A stretch of 64,000 nucleotides of DNA from CAYRFQ01 sp964423615 (GCA_964423615.1 CAYRFQ010000028.1:1-64000), one strand, 5' to 3'; counted from the stretch's first letter, positions 26,063 to 36,065 are shown. Numbers and translations: made by a program. The notes: generated from the sequence alone by a model not told the origin.

Positions 26063-26622
26063 TTTTGCGCGCTGAGGGAGAATGAAACTCAGGTTGAGCT
26101 TGTTTTGTATCTCGCCCAATTTGTTTACTACTCACCCGGGTTAGTCTTTTTCTTCCAAGGCGGGCACCGGAATTTCCAAGCGGTTCCGTTTGCGTTGTGT
26201 ACGTGCCAGGTGGTGCATTTAACCTTGGTTATCGAGAAAATCGTTGGCTCACTTGTGCTGTCTAACAGCTCCAGGTGTACTAAAAGCGATCCGAAAACTT
26301 CCTCATCCCTTCTTAGACTGTGTCAACCCGGCAACTCAGGGTTGACGACCTTCTTGTATCGAATTCCAAACACTGTCAACACTCAACACCTTCCAAAACA
26401 ACCAGAACGATCCGAACAACCTTTCATCCCTGCAAAGTAAGCAGCTCCATGAACGAATCGTGAGCCGCGTTTTGCTTTTTGCGAAGGCCAAGGGGTTGGT
26501 ATGATGATCCTTTTGTGGATTCAGGTGGTATTTTGCACGTGGATTGTTTGTCTATCTTGAGAGACGTTCCGGTCATACCCGTCCAAGGCTGGTTGAGATT
26601 ACATCAAAGACGAGGATAAAGA
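26063..26622. other. Intergenic gap without recognisable gene
   Basis: About 560 bases between pepA and the tricorn gene. One open frame (26105-26440, plus) has no family features or ribosome site and is probably chance. The promoter of the tricorn gene should be near the end. Confidence 0.5.
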
Positions 26623-29600
26623 ATGCGCTGTTCCCTGAAAATCCTGCTCTTGGCCTGCTTGTGTGTTGTTCTTGTCGGGTCGGCGAGTGCCGAGGGCGAC
26701 CCGATCCAATTTGGAAGGACTCCGGACATTTCTCCGGACGGGAAACTTGTTGCATTCTCGTATGCTGGAGACATTTGGACCGTTCCAGCAATCGGGGGAA
26801 TTGCCCGACCAATCACCGGACATACCGCCCACGATTACCGTCCTATCTTCAGCCCGGACGGGAAACAGATAGCTTTTTCCTCGAAGCGAGAAGATCAGTA
26901 CGACGTATATGTGGTATCCGTTTTCGGGGGCCGACCGACACGGCTCACTTACCATTCGAGTAATGATTACGTTTGCGATTGGAGTCCAGACGGGAAGTCG
27001 ATTTTGTTTGTCTCTAGCCGTGGATTGGAGTACCCGTTTCGTGACGAGTTGTTTAGTGTGCCAGTGACAGGTGGAAGAGTTTCCCGACATACGTTCTCTG
27101 GCGGACGGGAAGGCGCCTACTCTCCCGATGGCAAGCAGCTGGTTTTCACTCGCGGGCCCGGGACACTATTTCGCCAGAAGTATCGTGGGTCATCGAATAC
27201 GGAGATCTGGCTCCAAAATATCGATGGTAGTCACAACCGCCAGTTCACCAAGTTCAATGGCCAAGACAGTTCGCCCAACTGGGGACCTGACGGAAAAGCC
27301 ATCTATTATGTGACCAACAGCTTGGGCAAACACGCCAACATTGTTCGTCAAATAGTCCTCGGGAAGGCCAGCCTTAAGCCCGAGCCAATCACCTTCCACA
27401 AAAATTACGATGTTCGTCAGGCTCGGTTGAGTCGCGATGGCAACTGGCTTGTGTACACTTGCGGTCCTGACCTTTGGATTGTGTCGACCCGAGGTACACC
27501 AGCTCGAAAAATGTTGATCGAAGCCTATGCGGACGACAAAACAAACCCCAACACTCGAAAGAAATACACCTCCGGAGCATCGGAGATGTTCGTTTCCCCC
27601 AATGAAAGATACACTGCATTGGTGTTGCACGGGGAGTTGTTCGTGATTCCGAGGCGAGGTGGAAAGGCTTTGCGTATGACGGACAATCCAGCCAACGATC
27701 GGGACATCGCTTGGTCGGGAGATTCCCGAACTGTTTTCTTCGTTTCGGACCGTGGTGGACACGAGGACATCTGGGCAGTAGAACCGGAAGACCCCCGAAC
27801 GCGGGTATTGAATCCCAGAACGAAGCTGAAAGTTCGCCGTTTGACGAACACTCCGGAAGCGGAATCTCATGTTCTTGTTTCCCCCAACGGAAGTCGGGTC
27901 TCTTTTATCCGCAACGGAAAATTATCAACCATGAAGCCGGACGGCACCGATGTTCGAGTCGTTGTCGACCAGAGTCTGGTGATCAACTACGCTTGGTCAC
28001 CAGACTCGAAATGGATTTGTTATTCCCGCATCGATGGGTCGTACGCCAGCGAAATGTACATCGTCCCAGCCAATGGGGCGACATCGAAAGATCCTCCAAG
28101 AAACATCACACGGTTTGCCACCTTCAATGCCTACATGCATTGGAGCGAAGATAGTCCGTTCATAGCGTTTTTGACCCAACGAGGCTTAACTAACAAGCGA
28201 ACAGCATACATCCTTGGATTGCAAAAACGGAGCGTTCCGGGTGCGTCCAAACGTTCTCGCCGAGAAATCGATTGGGATAACATCCACCACAGGGTCCAAG
28301 AAATTTCTTCCAAGGAGAGCCAAGCAGTCGCAATATCGAGTAACGCAAGATGGGTCGCTTTCCGAGATGCGCCGAAAGACGCGTTGTGGCTGGTCGATGT
28401 TCGCGACGGTTCAACGAAACGACTTGCGCCCGACGGTACTAAACCGACCCTGTTGACTTGGTCGAAACTGCTTCCTAATCTGCTGTACTATTTGGATGGC
28501 AAAGGTACTTTACAATTGATGAATGTGGCTGACCCAAAGCCCGAAGCCGTGCAGGTTCCTTTCGAAGCAGAGATGACTATCAACCGACATGAAGAATTTC
28601 TGGAAGTCTTTGACCAGAGTTGGCTGGCCATCCGTGAGCATTTCTACGATCCAAGTTTCCACGGTGTCGACTGGGAGAAAATGCGGACGCGATATCGACC
28701 CTTAGTGAATCACATCCGGATGCGGGAAGATCTCAACGCGTTGATATCCATGATGCTCAGCGAACTCAATTCCTCACATCTGGGTATTCAAGCTCCCAGT
28801 TCGGAGGTTCGCGAGAAAACTGCGTATCTTGGCCTTTTATTCGACGAGAAACACTTGGGACAAGGCCTCCGGATTCAAGCGGTTCTCCCGCGTGGTCCGG
28901 CAGATTTGAAAGGGCTTGATTTGAAAGTGGGAGACGTAGTCGAGAGCATCGACGGAACTCGTCTTACGGATTCGGTCAACGTGGCCAAAGTGCTGGCCTC
29001 CAAATCCAAGAATGTAATTCAGCTCGGGATCAGAGGAAGACGCTCACCTGTAGATATCAAAGGAGCCGATAGACGGACCATGGCTGTGTTGATGTATGAA
29101 CGCTGGATCAAAGGAAAGGCCGAACGCGTTGACCAACTGAGCGGAGGGAAACTTGGGTACATTCATGTACCTGGGATGGATGAAGCCGGACTAAAACGAT
29201 TCATTCGAGCTCTGTATTCAGACAATTTCGACAAGGAAGGAATTGTGATCGATGTTCGTTTCAACGGTGGTGGAAATACTCACGACAGGCTTCTGAATTA
29301 TCTAGGGGGAAAAATCCACACTCTATTTTATCAACGGCACGGGGGTGTTGGAAACGTATTCCGTGCCGGCGACCGCAAATGGGTCAAGCCGCTAGTGCTG
29401 CTCATCAACAATGAATCGTTCAGTGATGCAGAAATTTTCCCAAGCGCATTCAAGACCTTGAAACTCGGAAAGGTCATCGGTGTTGCGACCGGTGGCCAGG
29501 TCATAGGTACCGGGACAACAAAGCTGATAGACGGTTCGACATTTCGTATACCCCGGACTGGAATATTTACGATTCGTGGTGTCAACATGGAAAAGGAAGG

Positions 29601-29802
29601 GGTCGTTCCCGACCTCGTGGTTCATAACGATCCTAATGAACTAACAAGAAACATCGATCGACAATTGGAGAGAGCAGTCGAGATCCTGTCGAGTGAGGTA
29701 CAGGCTTGGAAGAAATCCCCAGAAGGAATCGCTTACCGAAAGCTCATGAATGGAAACTTGCCGATCTCCAAGGGGGGTGGGGAAGCGAAAAGTCCGAAGT
29801 GA
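26623..29802 (+). CDS. Tricorn protease homologue (S41), secreted
   Basis: A 1059-residue protein with a signal peptide (SLKILLLACLCVVLVGS, cut after ASA). Two WD40/TolB-type propellers fill about residues 25-640, with repeats such as PDISPDGKLVAFSYAGDIW and PIFSPDGKQIAFSS. The tricorn core domain follows (about 650-725, EFLEVFDQSWLAIREHFYD), then a PDZ domain (about 740-810, LKVGDVVESIDGTRLTD), and the S41 peptidase domain (about 840-1030). The nucleophile is predicted to be Ser934 in NNESFSDAEIF. Archaeal tricorn degrades oligopeptides from the proteasome in the cytoplasm; this copy is exported, so it probably breaks down peptides in the periplasm. Confidence 0.92.
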   Translation: MRCSLKILLLACLCVVLVGSASAEGDPIQFGRTPDISPDGKLVAFSYAGDIWTVPAIGGIARPITGHTAHDYRPIFSPDGKQIAFSSKREDQYDVYVVSVFGGRPTRLTYHSSNDYVCDWSPDGKSILFVSSRGLEYPFRDELFSVPVTGGRVSRHTFSGGREGAYSPDGKQLVFTRGPGTLFRQKYRGSSNTEIWLQNIDGSHNRQFTKFNGQDSSPNWGPDGKAIYYVTNSLGKHANIVRQIVLGKASLKPEPITFHKNYDVRQARLSRDGNWLVYTCGPDLWIVSTRGTPARKMLIEAYADDKTNPNTRKKYTSGASEMFVSPNERYTALVLHGELFVIPRRGGKALRMTDNPANDRDIAWSGDSRTVFFVSDRGGHEDIWAVEPEDPRTRVLNPRTKLKVRRLTNTPEAESHVLVSPNGSRVSFIRNGKLSTMKPDGTDVRVVVDQSLVINYAWSPDSKWICYSRIDGSYASEMYIVPANGATSKDPPRNITRFATFNAYMHWSEDSPFIAFLTQRGLTNKRTAYILGLQKRSVPGASKRSRREIDWDNIHHRVQEISSKESQAVAISSNARWVAFRDAPKDALWLVDVRDGSTKRLAPDGTKPTLLTWSKLLPNLLYYLDGKGTLQLMNVADPKPEAVQVPFEAEMTINRHEEFLEVFDQSWLAIREHFYDPSFHGVDWEKMRTRYRPLVNHIRMREDLNALISMMLSELNSSHLGIQAPSSEVREKTAYLGLLFDEKHLGQGLRIQAVLPRGPADLKGLDLKVGDVVESIDGTRLTDSVNVAKVLASKSKNVIQLGIRGRRSPVDIKGADRRTMAVLMYERWIKGKAERVDQLSGGKLGYIHVPGMDEAGLKRFIRALYSDNFDKEGIVIDVRFNGGGNTHDRLLNYLGGKIHTLFYQRHGGVGNVFRAGDRKWVKPLVLLINNESFSDAEIFPSAFKTLKLGKVIGVATGGQVIGTGTTKLIDGSTFRIPRTGIFTIRGVNMEKEGVVPDLVVHNDPNELTRNIDRQLERAVEILSSEVQAWKKSPEGIAYRKLMNGNLPISKGGGEAKSPK

Positions 29803-29838
29803 CCAAAGGGTTCTTGAACTGTCGTACATACAGAAAAC

Positions 29839-29876
29839 ACCCCCGGTCAATTGAGTCAAAAGATCGGCCGGGGGGT
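29839..29876. terminator. Hairpin between tricorn and EF-hand genes
   Basis: ACCCCCGG (29839-29846) pairs with CCGGGGGGT (29868-29876, one bulged G). Read on the minus strand, the hairpin is followed by GTTTTCTG, so it may terminate the EF-hand gene that ends at 29932; for the convergent tricorn gene it has no T-run. Confidence 0.5.
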
Positions 29877-29931
29877 CGTCATTGGGTTAAGAAAAAGTAC
29901 GAGAGGAGGTTGCTACGTTAAGTTCAGGTGG

Positions 29932-30327
29932 TTAGTTGTTGCCTTTGTTCTTACCCTTTCGACCACCACGAGCGAATAATTTTTTAAAGTTCGCTTTGAA
30001 TTCGTCAAAAGTCACACCGTCGGAAGAACCTTCGATTTGGGACCAAGCAGAGAGAGCTTGCTTCATTCGTCTCTCTGCGAATTTCTGAGCTTTTTCTTCG
30101 CCGACTCTTTTGGCGATTCGCTTTACTAGTTTCTTGTTCTGAGCTTTGATTGCACTTTTGAATTCTTCAGCGCTGAGAGTGCCATTACCGTCTTTGTCGA
30201 GTGTCTTGAAAATTTTCTCAGGATTGACCATTCGGCCTTTTTGCCCCTTTTTTCCTTGTGCGTTCGCATCGGTAACAGCGAGACCGAACGCAAGAACAAC
30301 AGCCAACACAGTCAAAAATCGTGCCAT
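29932..30327 (-). CDS. Small secreted EF-hand protein
   Basis: A 131-residue protein with a signal peptide (ARFLTVLAVVLAFGLAVTDA, cut near ANAQ) and one clear calcium-binding EF-hand (DKDGNGTLSAEEF, about residues 44-56). A second, weaker loop is DGVTFDEFKANF near residue 104. The tail is rich in lysine, glycine and arginine. Small EF-hand proteins of this kind are common in planctomycete envelopes; the job is not known. The ATG at 30327 starts the signal peptide and is preceded by GAGGTATAC; an upstream in-frame ATG nine codons earlier is less likely. Confidence 0.82.
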   Translation of the reverse strand: MARFLTVLAVVLAFGLAVTDANAQGKKGQKGRMVNPEKIFKTLDKDGNGTLSAEEFKSAIKAQNKKLVKRIAKRVGEEKAQKFAERRMKQALSAWSQIEGSSDGVTFDEFKANFKKLFARGGRKGKNKGNN

Positions 30328-30354
30328 GGAAGTATACCTCAGGTGCGGATGCAT

Positions 30355-30939
30355 GAAATTCAGCGCAGAAGGTCCGCCGGCTTTGCGCTGTCGTGAAACA
30401 TTCAGTGGTGTTTGTCAAGTTAAACACAGCTTGGGTGGATGAGTTTTGGTCAAGAATCAACTTTTTTGCAAAAAACTTCGCCATGCGGAGTATTCTAAAC
30501 TCCGGGTTTCGTGAGAGAAGACAAAAGTAACTAAACTGAATGTCGAATTGCAATTTGGCAACAAGGTGTAACGGTCAGATAACCAGTGTATATTGGAGAG
30601 TCCTCACAGCATTTCGAATTGGCTATTTGTGAAAATCGGTTGAACTCAAGATTGGCTGTAAAGACTGTCAGGCCTCGAAAGTGCATGGGACGTAACCCAG
30701 AAAGCGTCACCCGCTCGCTCTTTCTTTGAGGCCTGAAGGAGAAGTGAAGAGGCTAGGATTCCCTTTCGATTCGTGTGGCTTGATTGTTTGTCTCACGTTT
30801 CGTCCAGACTAAACAACACACATCACGGGTTCCTTGAAATCCAAGTACAAACATGAAATTTCTTCTTGCTCCGTTGGCCGGTAAGGCTTACCACTGCTAA
30901 GGGAAACAGAAATCCAATCAGTGCTTCGAGGATACTCCA
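30355..30939. other. Intergenic gap with one larger hairpin
   Basis: About 585 bases between the divergent EF-hand and VCBS genes. The promoters of both should be here. The only structure noted is the hairpin at 30669-30735, listed separately. Confidence 0.5.
30669..30735. other. Branched hairpin, possible structured RNA
   Basis: CAGGCCTC (30669-30676) pairs exactly with GAGGCCTG (30728-30735) and continues with AAAG/CTTT. Inside is a second stem TGGG/CCCA (30686-30699). The element lies about 200 bases before the VCBS gene. A leader RNA or small RNA is possible; I know no matching family. Confidence 0.4.
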
Positions 30940-32154
30940 GTGAAAACTTCCACACTTAGTTTCATCACGTTGTTTGCTGGCTTTATTGGAGCAGCACAGG
31001 GACAAGAACTGGGTTGCCAGTTCCCAACGTTTAGGATCAAGGAAGTCGAAAAGTCGTTGGGAGTCGGCTACGCCGTGCGAATTGCAGACGTTAACAACGA
31101 TAAAAAGCAAGACATCGTCGTGGTGGATCGAAGGCGAGTCGTTTGGTATGAGAACCCTAGCTGGAAACGCCGCACTATCATCCAAGATGCCACCAAGCCG
31201 GATAACGTCTGTATCGCAGTGCACGACATTGATGGTGATGGGAAGGTCGATTTCGCATTAGGTGCGGGATGGAATAGTGGGACAAAAAAATCAGCACCGA
31301 TCTATTGGCTCAAACGTAAAGATTCGTTGGAACAGTCTTGGGACGTTCATCCGATAGGTGAGGAACCGAGTGTTCACCGAATGCAGTTCATCGACCTCCA
31401 TGGAACTGGCACAAAACAACTCGTGGTGGTCCCCTTGCAAGGACGAAATTGCACCAGCAAGAAGAACTGGACAGACGGTCAACCTGTTCGAATCATCGCC
31501 TACACTATCCCTGAGGACCCAACTTCAGACCGGTGGAGGGCGACGATTTTGGACCAGAGCCTCTACGTCGTCCACAATTTTTGCCGGGTGCCGGTGAAGA
31601 CTAACGGGAGTGCGCTGTTGACTGCGAGTTACCTCGGCTTGCATATCGTGAACCCAAAAGATACAGATGCCAAGTCCGCCACACCGCTTCATCCTGCCAA
31701 TCAGGAAAACCCGAATGGGAGCCGAGGGGCAAGCGAAATCGCTGCCGGGAACCACAAAAAGAATCGATTCCTGGCCACAATCGAACCTTGGCATGGCAAT
31801 CAAGTCGTCGTTTACACTCAGATCCAAACAGGACCCAAACGGCGGGTCATCGATGACAGGCTCCAACAGGGTCACGCGGTGGCGTGTGTTGATCTCGATG
31901 GTGACGGGATCGACGAAATCATCGTCGGTAGCCGGGACGACTTCGACGAAAACAACAAACAAGGGGTGCGGTTGTACAAGGCTGGTACGAAATACGATGG
32001 TCACTGGACTCGCCATGTGATGGACCATGGAGGCATCGCCGTTGAAGATCTCGTCGTTGGTGACCTGAACAACGATGGAAAACCCGAAATTGTAGCCGTC
32101 GGTCGGCGAACACATAACATGCGAATTTATTGGAACCAGGGGAACAAGAAATAA
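30940..32154 (+). CDS. Secreted VCBS/FG-GAP repeat protein
   Basis: A 404-residue protein starting at GTG, with GAGGA nine bases upstream. A signal peptide (TSTLSFITLFAGFIGA, cut near AQGQ) is followed by a propeller of FG-GAP/VCBS repeats. At least four calcium-type loops are visible: IADVNNDKKQDIVVVD, VHDIDGDGKVDFALGA, CVDLDGDGIDEIIVGS and GDLNNDGKPEIVAVG. This makes an integrin-alpha-like propeller, probably in the periplasm or on the surface. Such proteins are numerous in planctomycetes; the ligand is unknown. No enzymatic domain is present. Confidence 0.87.
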   Translation: MKTSTLSFITLFAGFIGAAQGQELGCQFPTFRIKEVEKSLGVGYAVRIADVNNDKKQDIVVVDRRRVVWYENPSWKRRTIIQDATKPDNVCIAVHDIDGDGKVDFALGAGWNSGTKKSAPIYWLKRKDSLEQSWDVHPIGEEPSVHRMQFIDLHGTGTKQLVVVPLQGRNCTSKKNWTDGQPVRIIAYTIPEDPTSDRWRATILDQSLYVVHNFCRVPVKTNGSALLTASYLGLHIVNPKDTDAKSATPLHPANQENPNGSRGASEIAAGNHKKNRFLATIEPWHGNQVVVYTQIQTGPKRRVIDDRLQQGHAVACVDLDGDGIDEIIVGSRDDFDENNKQGVRLYKAGTKYDGHWTRHVMDHGGIAVEDLVVGDLNNDGKPEIVAVGRRTHNMRIYWNQGNKK

Positions 32155-32437
32155 ATGGTGTTCTAATGGAAGAGGTCCGCTGTTGAGTGGTTCAGACTCT
32201 TCAGCTTCGTGTACTTCTTACCATGGTGAAGGTTTAGATAATCCCTTCGAGACTCGAAGATGCGCTCATAAGATAATACAAAGTGAAGTTCATTGTGGAC
32301 ATCCCCACAGACGGTGTACAATACCTAATCGTTTGTCTACTACCTCTGGAGATGTCTACCAAGGCATTCAATAGCTTGCTATTCTTGCACAGACTTACCG
32401 CTTCAATTGGAAATAGATTCAGTGAACCTGAGAAATA

Positions 32438-33202
32438 TCAAGCTTGTCTACTTCCAAGGACTTCCGCAAGCAAGTTGTTTTGGGGATAACCATGCCCGAG
32501 ATGTTGTCGGAATCCTTCGGCAAATGAAACACCTATCGATTGTCCTCGGGTGGCGCCCCATTCCTTCATTGACGTGACGTATTGATCCATCCCATGATGC
32601 TTGAAGAGCCAATCGCGTTGGCTTGAATGGGCCATCAGCATCTCGGCTTTTTTTTCGATTACTCCGGATATGTCCACCAAGAACTGCGGAACAACTTCAT
32701 TTCCGAAGGAGTCCTTGCCTTCAACAGGGTCGCAGTAATACAAGTGGGGTATTGCCCCAAGGGGTGGCAGAGCAGGGTCCTGAGCAAAGTTCGGAATAGG
32801 TGCGTTGAACGCTGCTGCTCGGGTGAGTCGACTGGTCATCTCGTGATCGAGCATGTAGTCCACAGGGCTGTGTGTGAACAGGATAGTGGGACGAATTGTC
32901 CGAACCATGCGGGTGACTTTTTGTATCGTGGTCTTGTCATAAAACACCAACAAGTCTGATTCTTCCACGCAATGGTAAGTACCTTCGATGAGTTGAGCCC
33001 CCGCCCGTCCTTCACCGCGGCGGACACGAGAAATTTCTTCGGGTGGCAATTCCGCCGACCCACAATCTCCGGGAGTCATCGTAACAATGTGAATGTCCCA
33101 TCCGTGTTCGAGCTTCAGACGTAACAAAGTTCCCGCACAAAGGAACTCTGCGTCGTCAGGATGGGCCAAGATAGAGAGTGCGACTTTTGTTTGGCTCGAC
33201 AT
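32438..33202 (-). CDS. PIG-L family deacetylase
   Basis: A 254-residue zinc-dependent N-deacetylase of the LmbE/PIG-L family, acting on N-acetylglucosaminyl compounds (mycothiol, bacillithiol or glycan precursors). Zinc ligands are seen in ILAHPDDAEFLCAGTL (about residue 11) and, with the third histidine, HSPVDYMLDHEMTSRL (about residue 110); a final HSSQRDWLFKHHG lies near residue 196. Length is normal. It follows plsC by 16 bases on the same strand, so it is probably cotranscribed with cmk and plsC. The substrate cannot be named. Confidence 0.9.
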   Translation of the reverse strand: MSSQTKVALSILAHPDDAEFLCAGTLLRLKLEHGWDIHIVTMTPGDCGSAELPPEEISRVRRGEGRAGAQLIEGTYHCVEESDLLVFYDKTTIQKVTRMVRTIRPTILFTHSPVDYMLDHEMTSRLTRAAAFNAPIPNFAQDPALPPLGAIPHLYYCDPVEGKDSFGNEVVPQFLVDISGVIEKKAEMLMAHSSQRDWLFKHHGMDQYVTSMKEWGATRGQSIGVSFAEGFRQHLGHGYPQNNLLAEVLGSRQA

Positions 33203-33218
33203 TTTGATTCGCCTCGGA

Positions 33219-33896
33219 CTAACGACGTCTTAACTCTTCGGCTCGATCATACATGGATTTGACGTGGACGGAGAGTTGTTGAAGCGCTGCTTCTTTTGTC
33301 ATGGATGCGTACTTGTTCCCATCTAAGGGCCTTCCCACGGATACAGCAATGCTAGCTTTGACAGTAGGGAGGAACAACGGAGCAAACTTGGGAAGAGCTT
33401 GTCCAGTCGGCCAAGCCTGGAACCCTCCGGCAATGCCAACAGGAATAATAGGCAGTTTTGTCCTTTTGATGAGCAGATGAACTCCTGGACGGAACGGCGA
33501 GAGCTCTCCGGTTTTTGTCCTAGTTCCCTCGGGAAACAGCAAGATGGCTTGACCGCGGTTCAATCGTTCCAAGATGTTTTTCAGACCTTCCTTGCCCCCC
33601 GATTCACGATCAATGGGAACGGCCTGTAGCGCGTCGATGAAAACCCGAAGGATTGGGTTTTTCCAAAGTGACTTGCGGGCCAGGGGAATAAGGTGTCGTC
33701 TGGTCGCGAGTCCGACTAGGACAGGGTCGAGATAACTCGCGTGGTTGGCCAGGACCAACGCTCCACCCGCTTTGGGAATGTTGTTGCGACCTTCGGTTTT
33801 CAAACTGAAGCCCAATGTGCAGGTCATGTTCATTGCCAGATACGTCAACTCGTACCAGTAGTAGTAGAACCAATCCCGCATCGACGAACTTCCCAT
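33219..33896 (-). CDS. plsC: 1-acyl-sn-glycerol-3-phosphate acyltransferase
   Basis: A 225-residue membrane-bound acyltransferase making phosphatidic acid from lysophosphatidic acid. Motifs: VLANHASYLDPVLV (catalytic HxxxxD, about residue 50), the substrate-binding FPEGTRTK (about residue 121) and IPVGIAGG. A hydrophobic N-terminal stretch (WFYYYWYELTYLAMN) probably anchors it. It overlaps the end of cmk by about 50 bases (or 37 if translation starts at the ATG at 33881). cmk-plsC is a known bacterial pairing, so the call and the coupling support each other. Confidence 0.92.
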   Translation of the reverse strand: MGSSSMRDWFYYYWYELTYLAMNMTCTLGFSLKTEGRNNIPKAGGALVLANHASYLDPVLVGLATRRHLIPLARKSLWKNPILRVFIDALQAVPIDRESGGKEGLKNILERLNRGQAILLFPEGTRTKTGELSPFRPGVHLLIKRTKLPIIPVGIAGGFQAWPTGQALPKFAPLFLPTVKASIAVSVGRPLDGNKYASMTKEAALQQLSVHVKSMYDRAEELRRR

Positions 33897-34522
33897 TCCA
33901 TACGCTCTAAAACTTGGTCAAGGGTCAACTGAGTGGTGTCAAGGACGACGGCATCGTAAGCAGGTACCATTGGTGCGATGTCTCTCGATCCGTCACGTGC
34001 ATCTCGCTCTTTTTGAGCTTCGACGATGTCTTGAAGCAATACTTCTTCACCACGGTCCTGAAGTTGCTCAAATCGCCTCCTGGCTCTCACCGCTGGATTT
34101 GCGACAAGGAAGAATTTACAAGTTGCGTGCGGGAAGACAACCGTTCCTTGATCGCGCCCTTCGCAGATGATGTCGCGTTCGCGAGCAATTTGGCGTTGGA
34201 GTTCACGAAGATGAAGTCGTACGGTTGGGTTAGTCGCCGCTCGGCTTGAGCCACTGGTGACTTCCTGGCTGCGAATTAAAGTTGTCACGATTTCCTCATT
34301 GAGGAGGACTTGCCCGGTAGGTGGTAACTGAATGGCCATAGTTGCGAGGAGCGGCTTGATGGCTTCCGTGTCGTCGAGGTGTATTTCCGCACGTAAAGCA
34401 GCGAGGGCGACCGTTCGATACATGGCTCCAGTGTCGAGATATTGGAACCCCAAACGGTCCGCCAGTCCTCTGGCTGCGCTGCTTTTACCTACTCCTGCGG
34501 GCCCGTCGATGGTGATAATCAT
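33845..34522 (-). CDS. cmk: Cytidylate kinase
   Basis: A 225-residue cytoplasmic kinase that phosphorylates CMP and dCMP with ATP. The start IITIDGPAGVGKSSAARGLA contains the P-loop, then FQYLDTGAMYRTVAL (nucleoside site) follows, and CEGRDQGTVVFPHATCKFFL with the AxxRARRRFEQL lid completes it. The ATG at 34522 is set by the conserved IITIDGPAG; upstream in-frame sequence has no family match, and no strong ribosome site is seen. It heads an operon with plsC and the PIG-L deacetylase. Confidence 0.95.
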   Translation of the reverse strand: MIITIDGPAGVGKSSAARGLADRLGFQYLDTGAMYRTVALAALRAEIHLDDTEAIKPLLATMAIQLPPTGQVLLNEEIVTTLIRSQEVTSGSSRAATNPTVRLHLRELQRQIARERDIICEGRDQGTVVFPHATCKFFLVANPAVRARRRFEQLQDRGEEVLLQDIVEAQKERDARDGSRDIAPMVPAYDAVVLDTTQLTLDQVLERMEWEVRRCGIGSTTTGTS

Positions 34523-34756
34523 GGGAGATGTTAGGTTGTAAAACCCTAATGGAGACAGGATCACCAAGTGATCCTTTCGATCTGTCAATCCTTTTCTCGC
34601 AAAGAAGTAAAAGGACGTTGAATTTCTCACCTTGTCTTCCTGCGTCCATTTCATGTCATCGCATAGAGACAAACAAGAGCGAAAACCGCAATTAAGTCCT
34701 AGGGAAAAGTTTCGTTTCAAATGGAACCTGGGTGAGTTTTACCTGGAGTTCAGCTG

Positions 34757-35932
34757 TTAACCAGGTGGTGTCAAGGTTCTGGCTTCCCATTCAAGGCTTT
34801 TTCGGACGTCGGCGATCAATCTAGGGTCTTCGCCCTCGACACGTTTGACGAACGACGCGGCTGCTGGTTGGTTGCATGAGAGAGCGTATCGAATGATCCC
34901 ACGACGAATCAACGGCGACGAGTAATTTTTCTTGTCATAATGCGCCAAGACCTCTTTGGTCAAATCCCACATTTTCCAACGCCGTAAGTCTCCAATGGCC
35001 ACATCAGCGAGGTCAGGATCGCGAAGTATGATTTGTAACCCATGCAACACTTGTGGGCGGTATTTGTGTTCATCAAGGCCGTGGTAAAACCGTAGTACCT
35101 GGGCCGTAGAAAATTTTGTGGAGTATCGTAGGTTCGGGTCACTCAACATCGAGTAAACGAGTTTCCAACCCTCGGTTGGTTCCAGGGCCAGGTACCCACT
35201 GAGCAATCCTTGCATGGCTCCACGAGTTCGGGCCGTGGGATTGTTGATCATCTTTCTAAGGAGCCTGGCATCTTGCTCTCCACCGGCTACTCCGACCAGG
35301 AAGGCATAGAGATTGATTCGTTCGGTAGGAGTGGCCTTGTTGGTTAACAAGTCACGCAATGGCTGGATGGGGAGTAGTTGGGCAACGTCCTTAACTTCCT
35401 GATCGCTAGCCTTCGCGAATTCCAGAAAGGCGTCAAAGGCTATCTCCTGATCCTCGTGAGCGAAGTATGGAAAGTAAGTTTGAAGTCGAGCGACGGGGGC
35501 AAGTTTCGAGAAATATTGGGTCTTCTTGACATATTCGAGCATGGCGGGTGATGTGACGTAGCGACCGTGATACGGATCTAGTTTCCCTTGGACGATGTCG
35601 AAAAAGACTAGGAAACGGGGAGGGGACTTTGGGTCGGGGATGGCCAGGTACCGGTCCAACAATAACTGCCGTCGTTTACCCAACAAGGCTTTCCCTTTGA
35701 GTGCGAACTGAACATAAAAATCTGTCGTTCCCGACCCAGGTCGAGCCGACGGAGCTGTTGAGAATCTTGGGTTTGAGATCGTGCCCACTGCGACGATCTT
35801 GGCTCGAGTGAACTCCGAGCGAATTGTTCTGCGACTTTGCAACGCACCACAAAGACTGCAACCGTAAGCCGAAGGCAATACCAGCAGAACCGGATAGATA
35901 CCCACGAGGAGTAAAGAAACGACGACCCTCAT
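34757..35932 (-). CDS. Secreted CxxC/HEAT-like protein, paralogue 2
   Basis: A 391-residue protein with a signal peptide (VVSLLLVGIYPVLLVLP) immediately followed by CSLCGAL, a CxxC just after the cut site. An Ig/NTF2-like segment comes next (about 40-140, VAVGTISNP ... GTTDFYVQFALKG ... RFLVFFDI), then an alpha-helical, HEAT-like part (about 150-385). The next gene upstream is a paralogue of the same plan (CPFCKDQ, GTTDFVIEQVLKAH, LIGHCGEQKHIKLLRKMI). I do not know a name for the family. The CxxC might form a disulfide or bind haem or metal; none is shown. Confidence 0.75.
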   Translation of the reverse strand: MRVVVSLLLVGIYPVLLVLPSAYGCSLCGALQSRRTIRSEFTRAKIVAVGTISNPRFSTAPSARPGSGTTDFYVQFALKGKALLGKRRQLLLDRYLAIPDPKSPPRFLVFFDIVQGKLDPYHGRYVTSPAMLEYVKKTQYFSKLAPVARLQTYFPYFAHEDQEIAFDAFLEFAKASDQEVKDVAQLLPIQPLRDLLTNKATPTERINLYAFLVGVAGGEQDARLLRKMINNPTARTRGAMQGLLSGYLALEPTEGWKLVYSMLSDPNLRYSTKFSTAQVLRFYHGLDEHKYRPQVLHGLQIILRDPDLADVAIGDLRRWKMWDLTKEVLAHYDKKNYSSPLIRRGIIRYALSCNQPAAASFVKRVEGEDPRLIADVRKSLEWEARTLTPPG

Positions 35933-36065
35933 GACACTCCTTCCTGGTAGAGAAACTGAAGCGTGAGAATAGGGGAGGGCTCTTCATGAACAAGTAACGA
36001 TGTCTTGAACTTCCCTTCCCATTCTGCTACATCTTTTCGAACATCCATGTTGTTGGCGCGTTCAA

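Noticed and set aside
26105..26440. A 111-residue open frame
   Set aside because: No ribosome site, no family features and amino acid use unlike its neighbours; likely chance.
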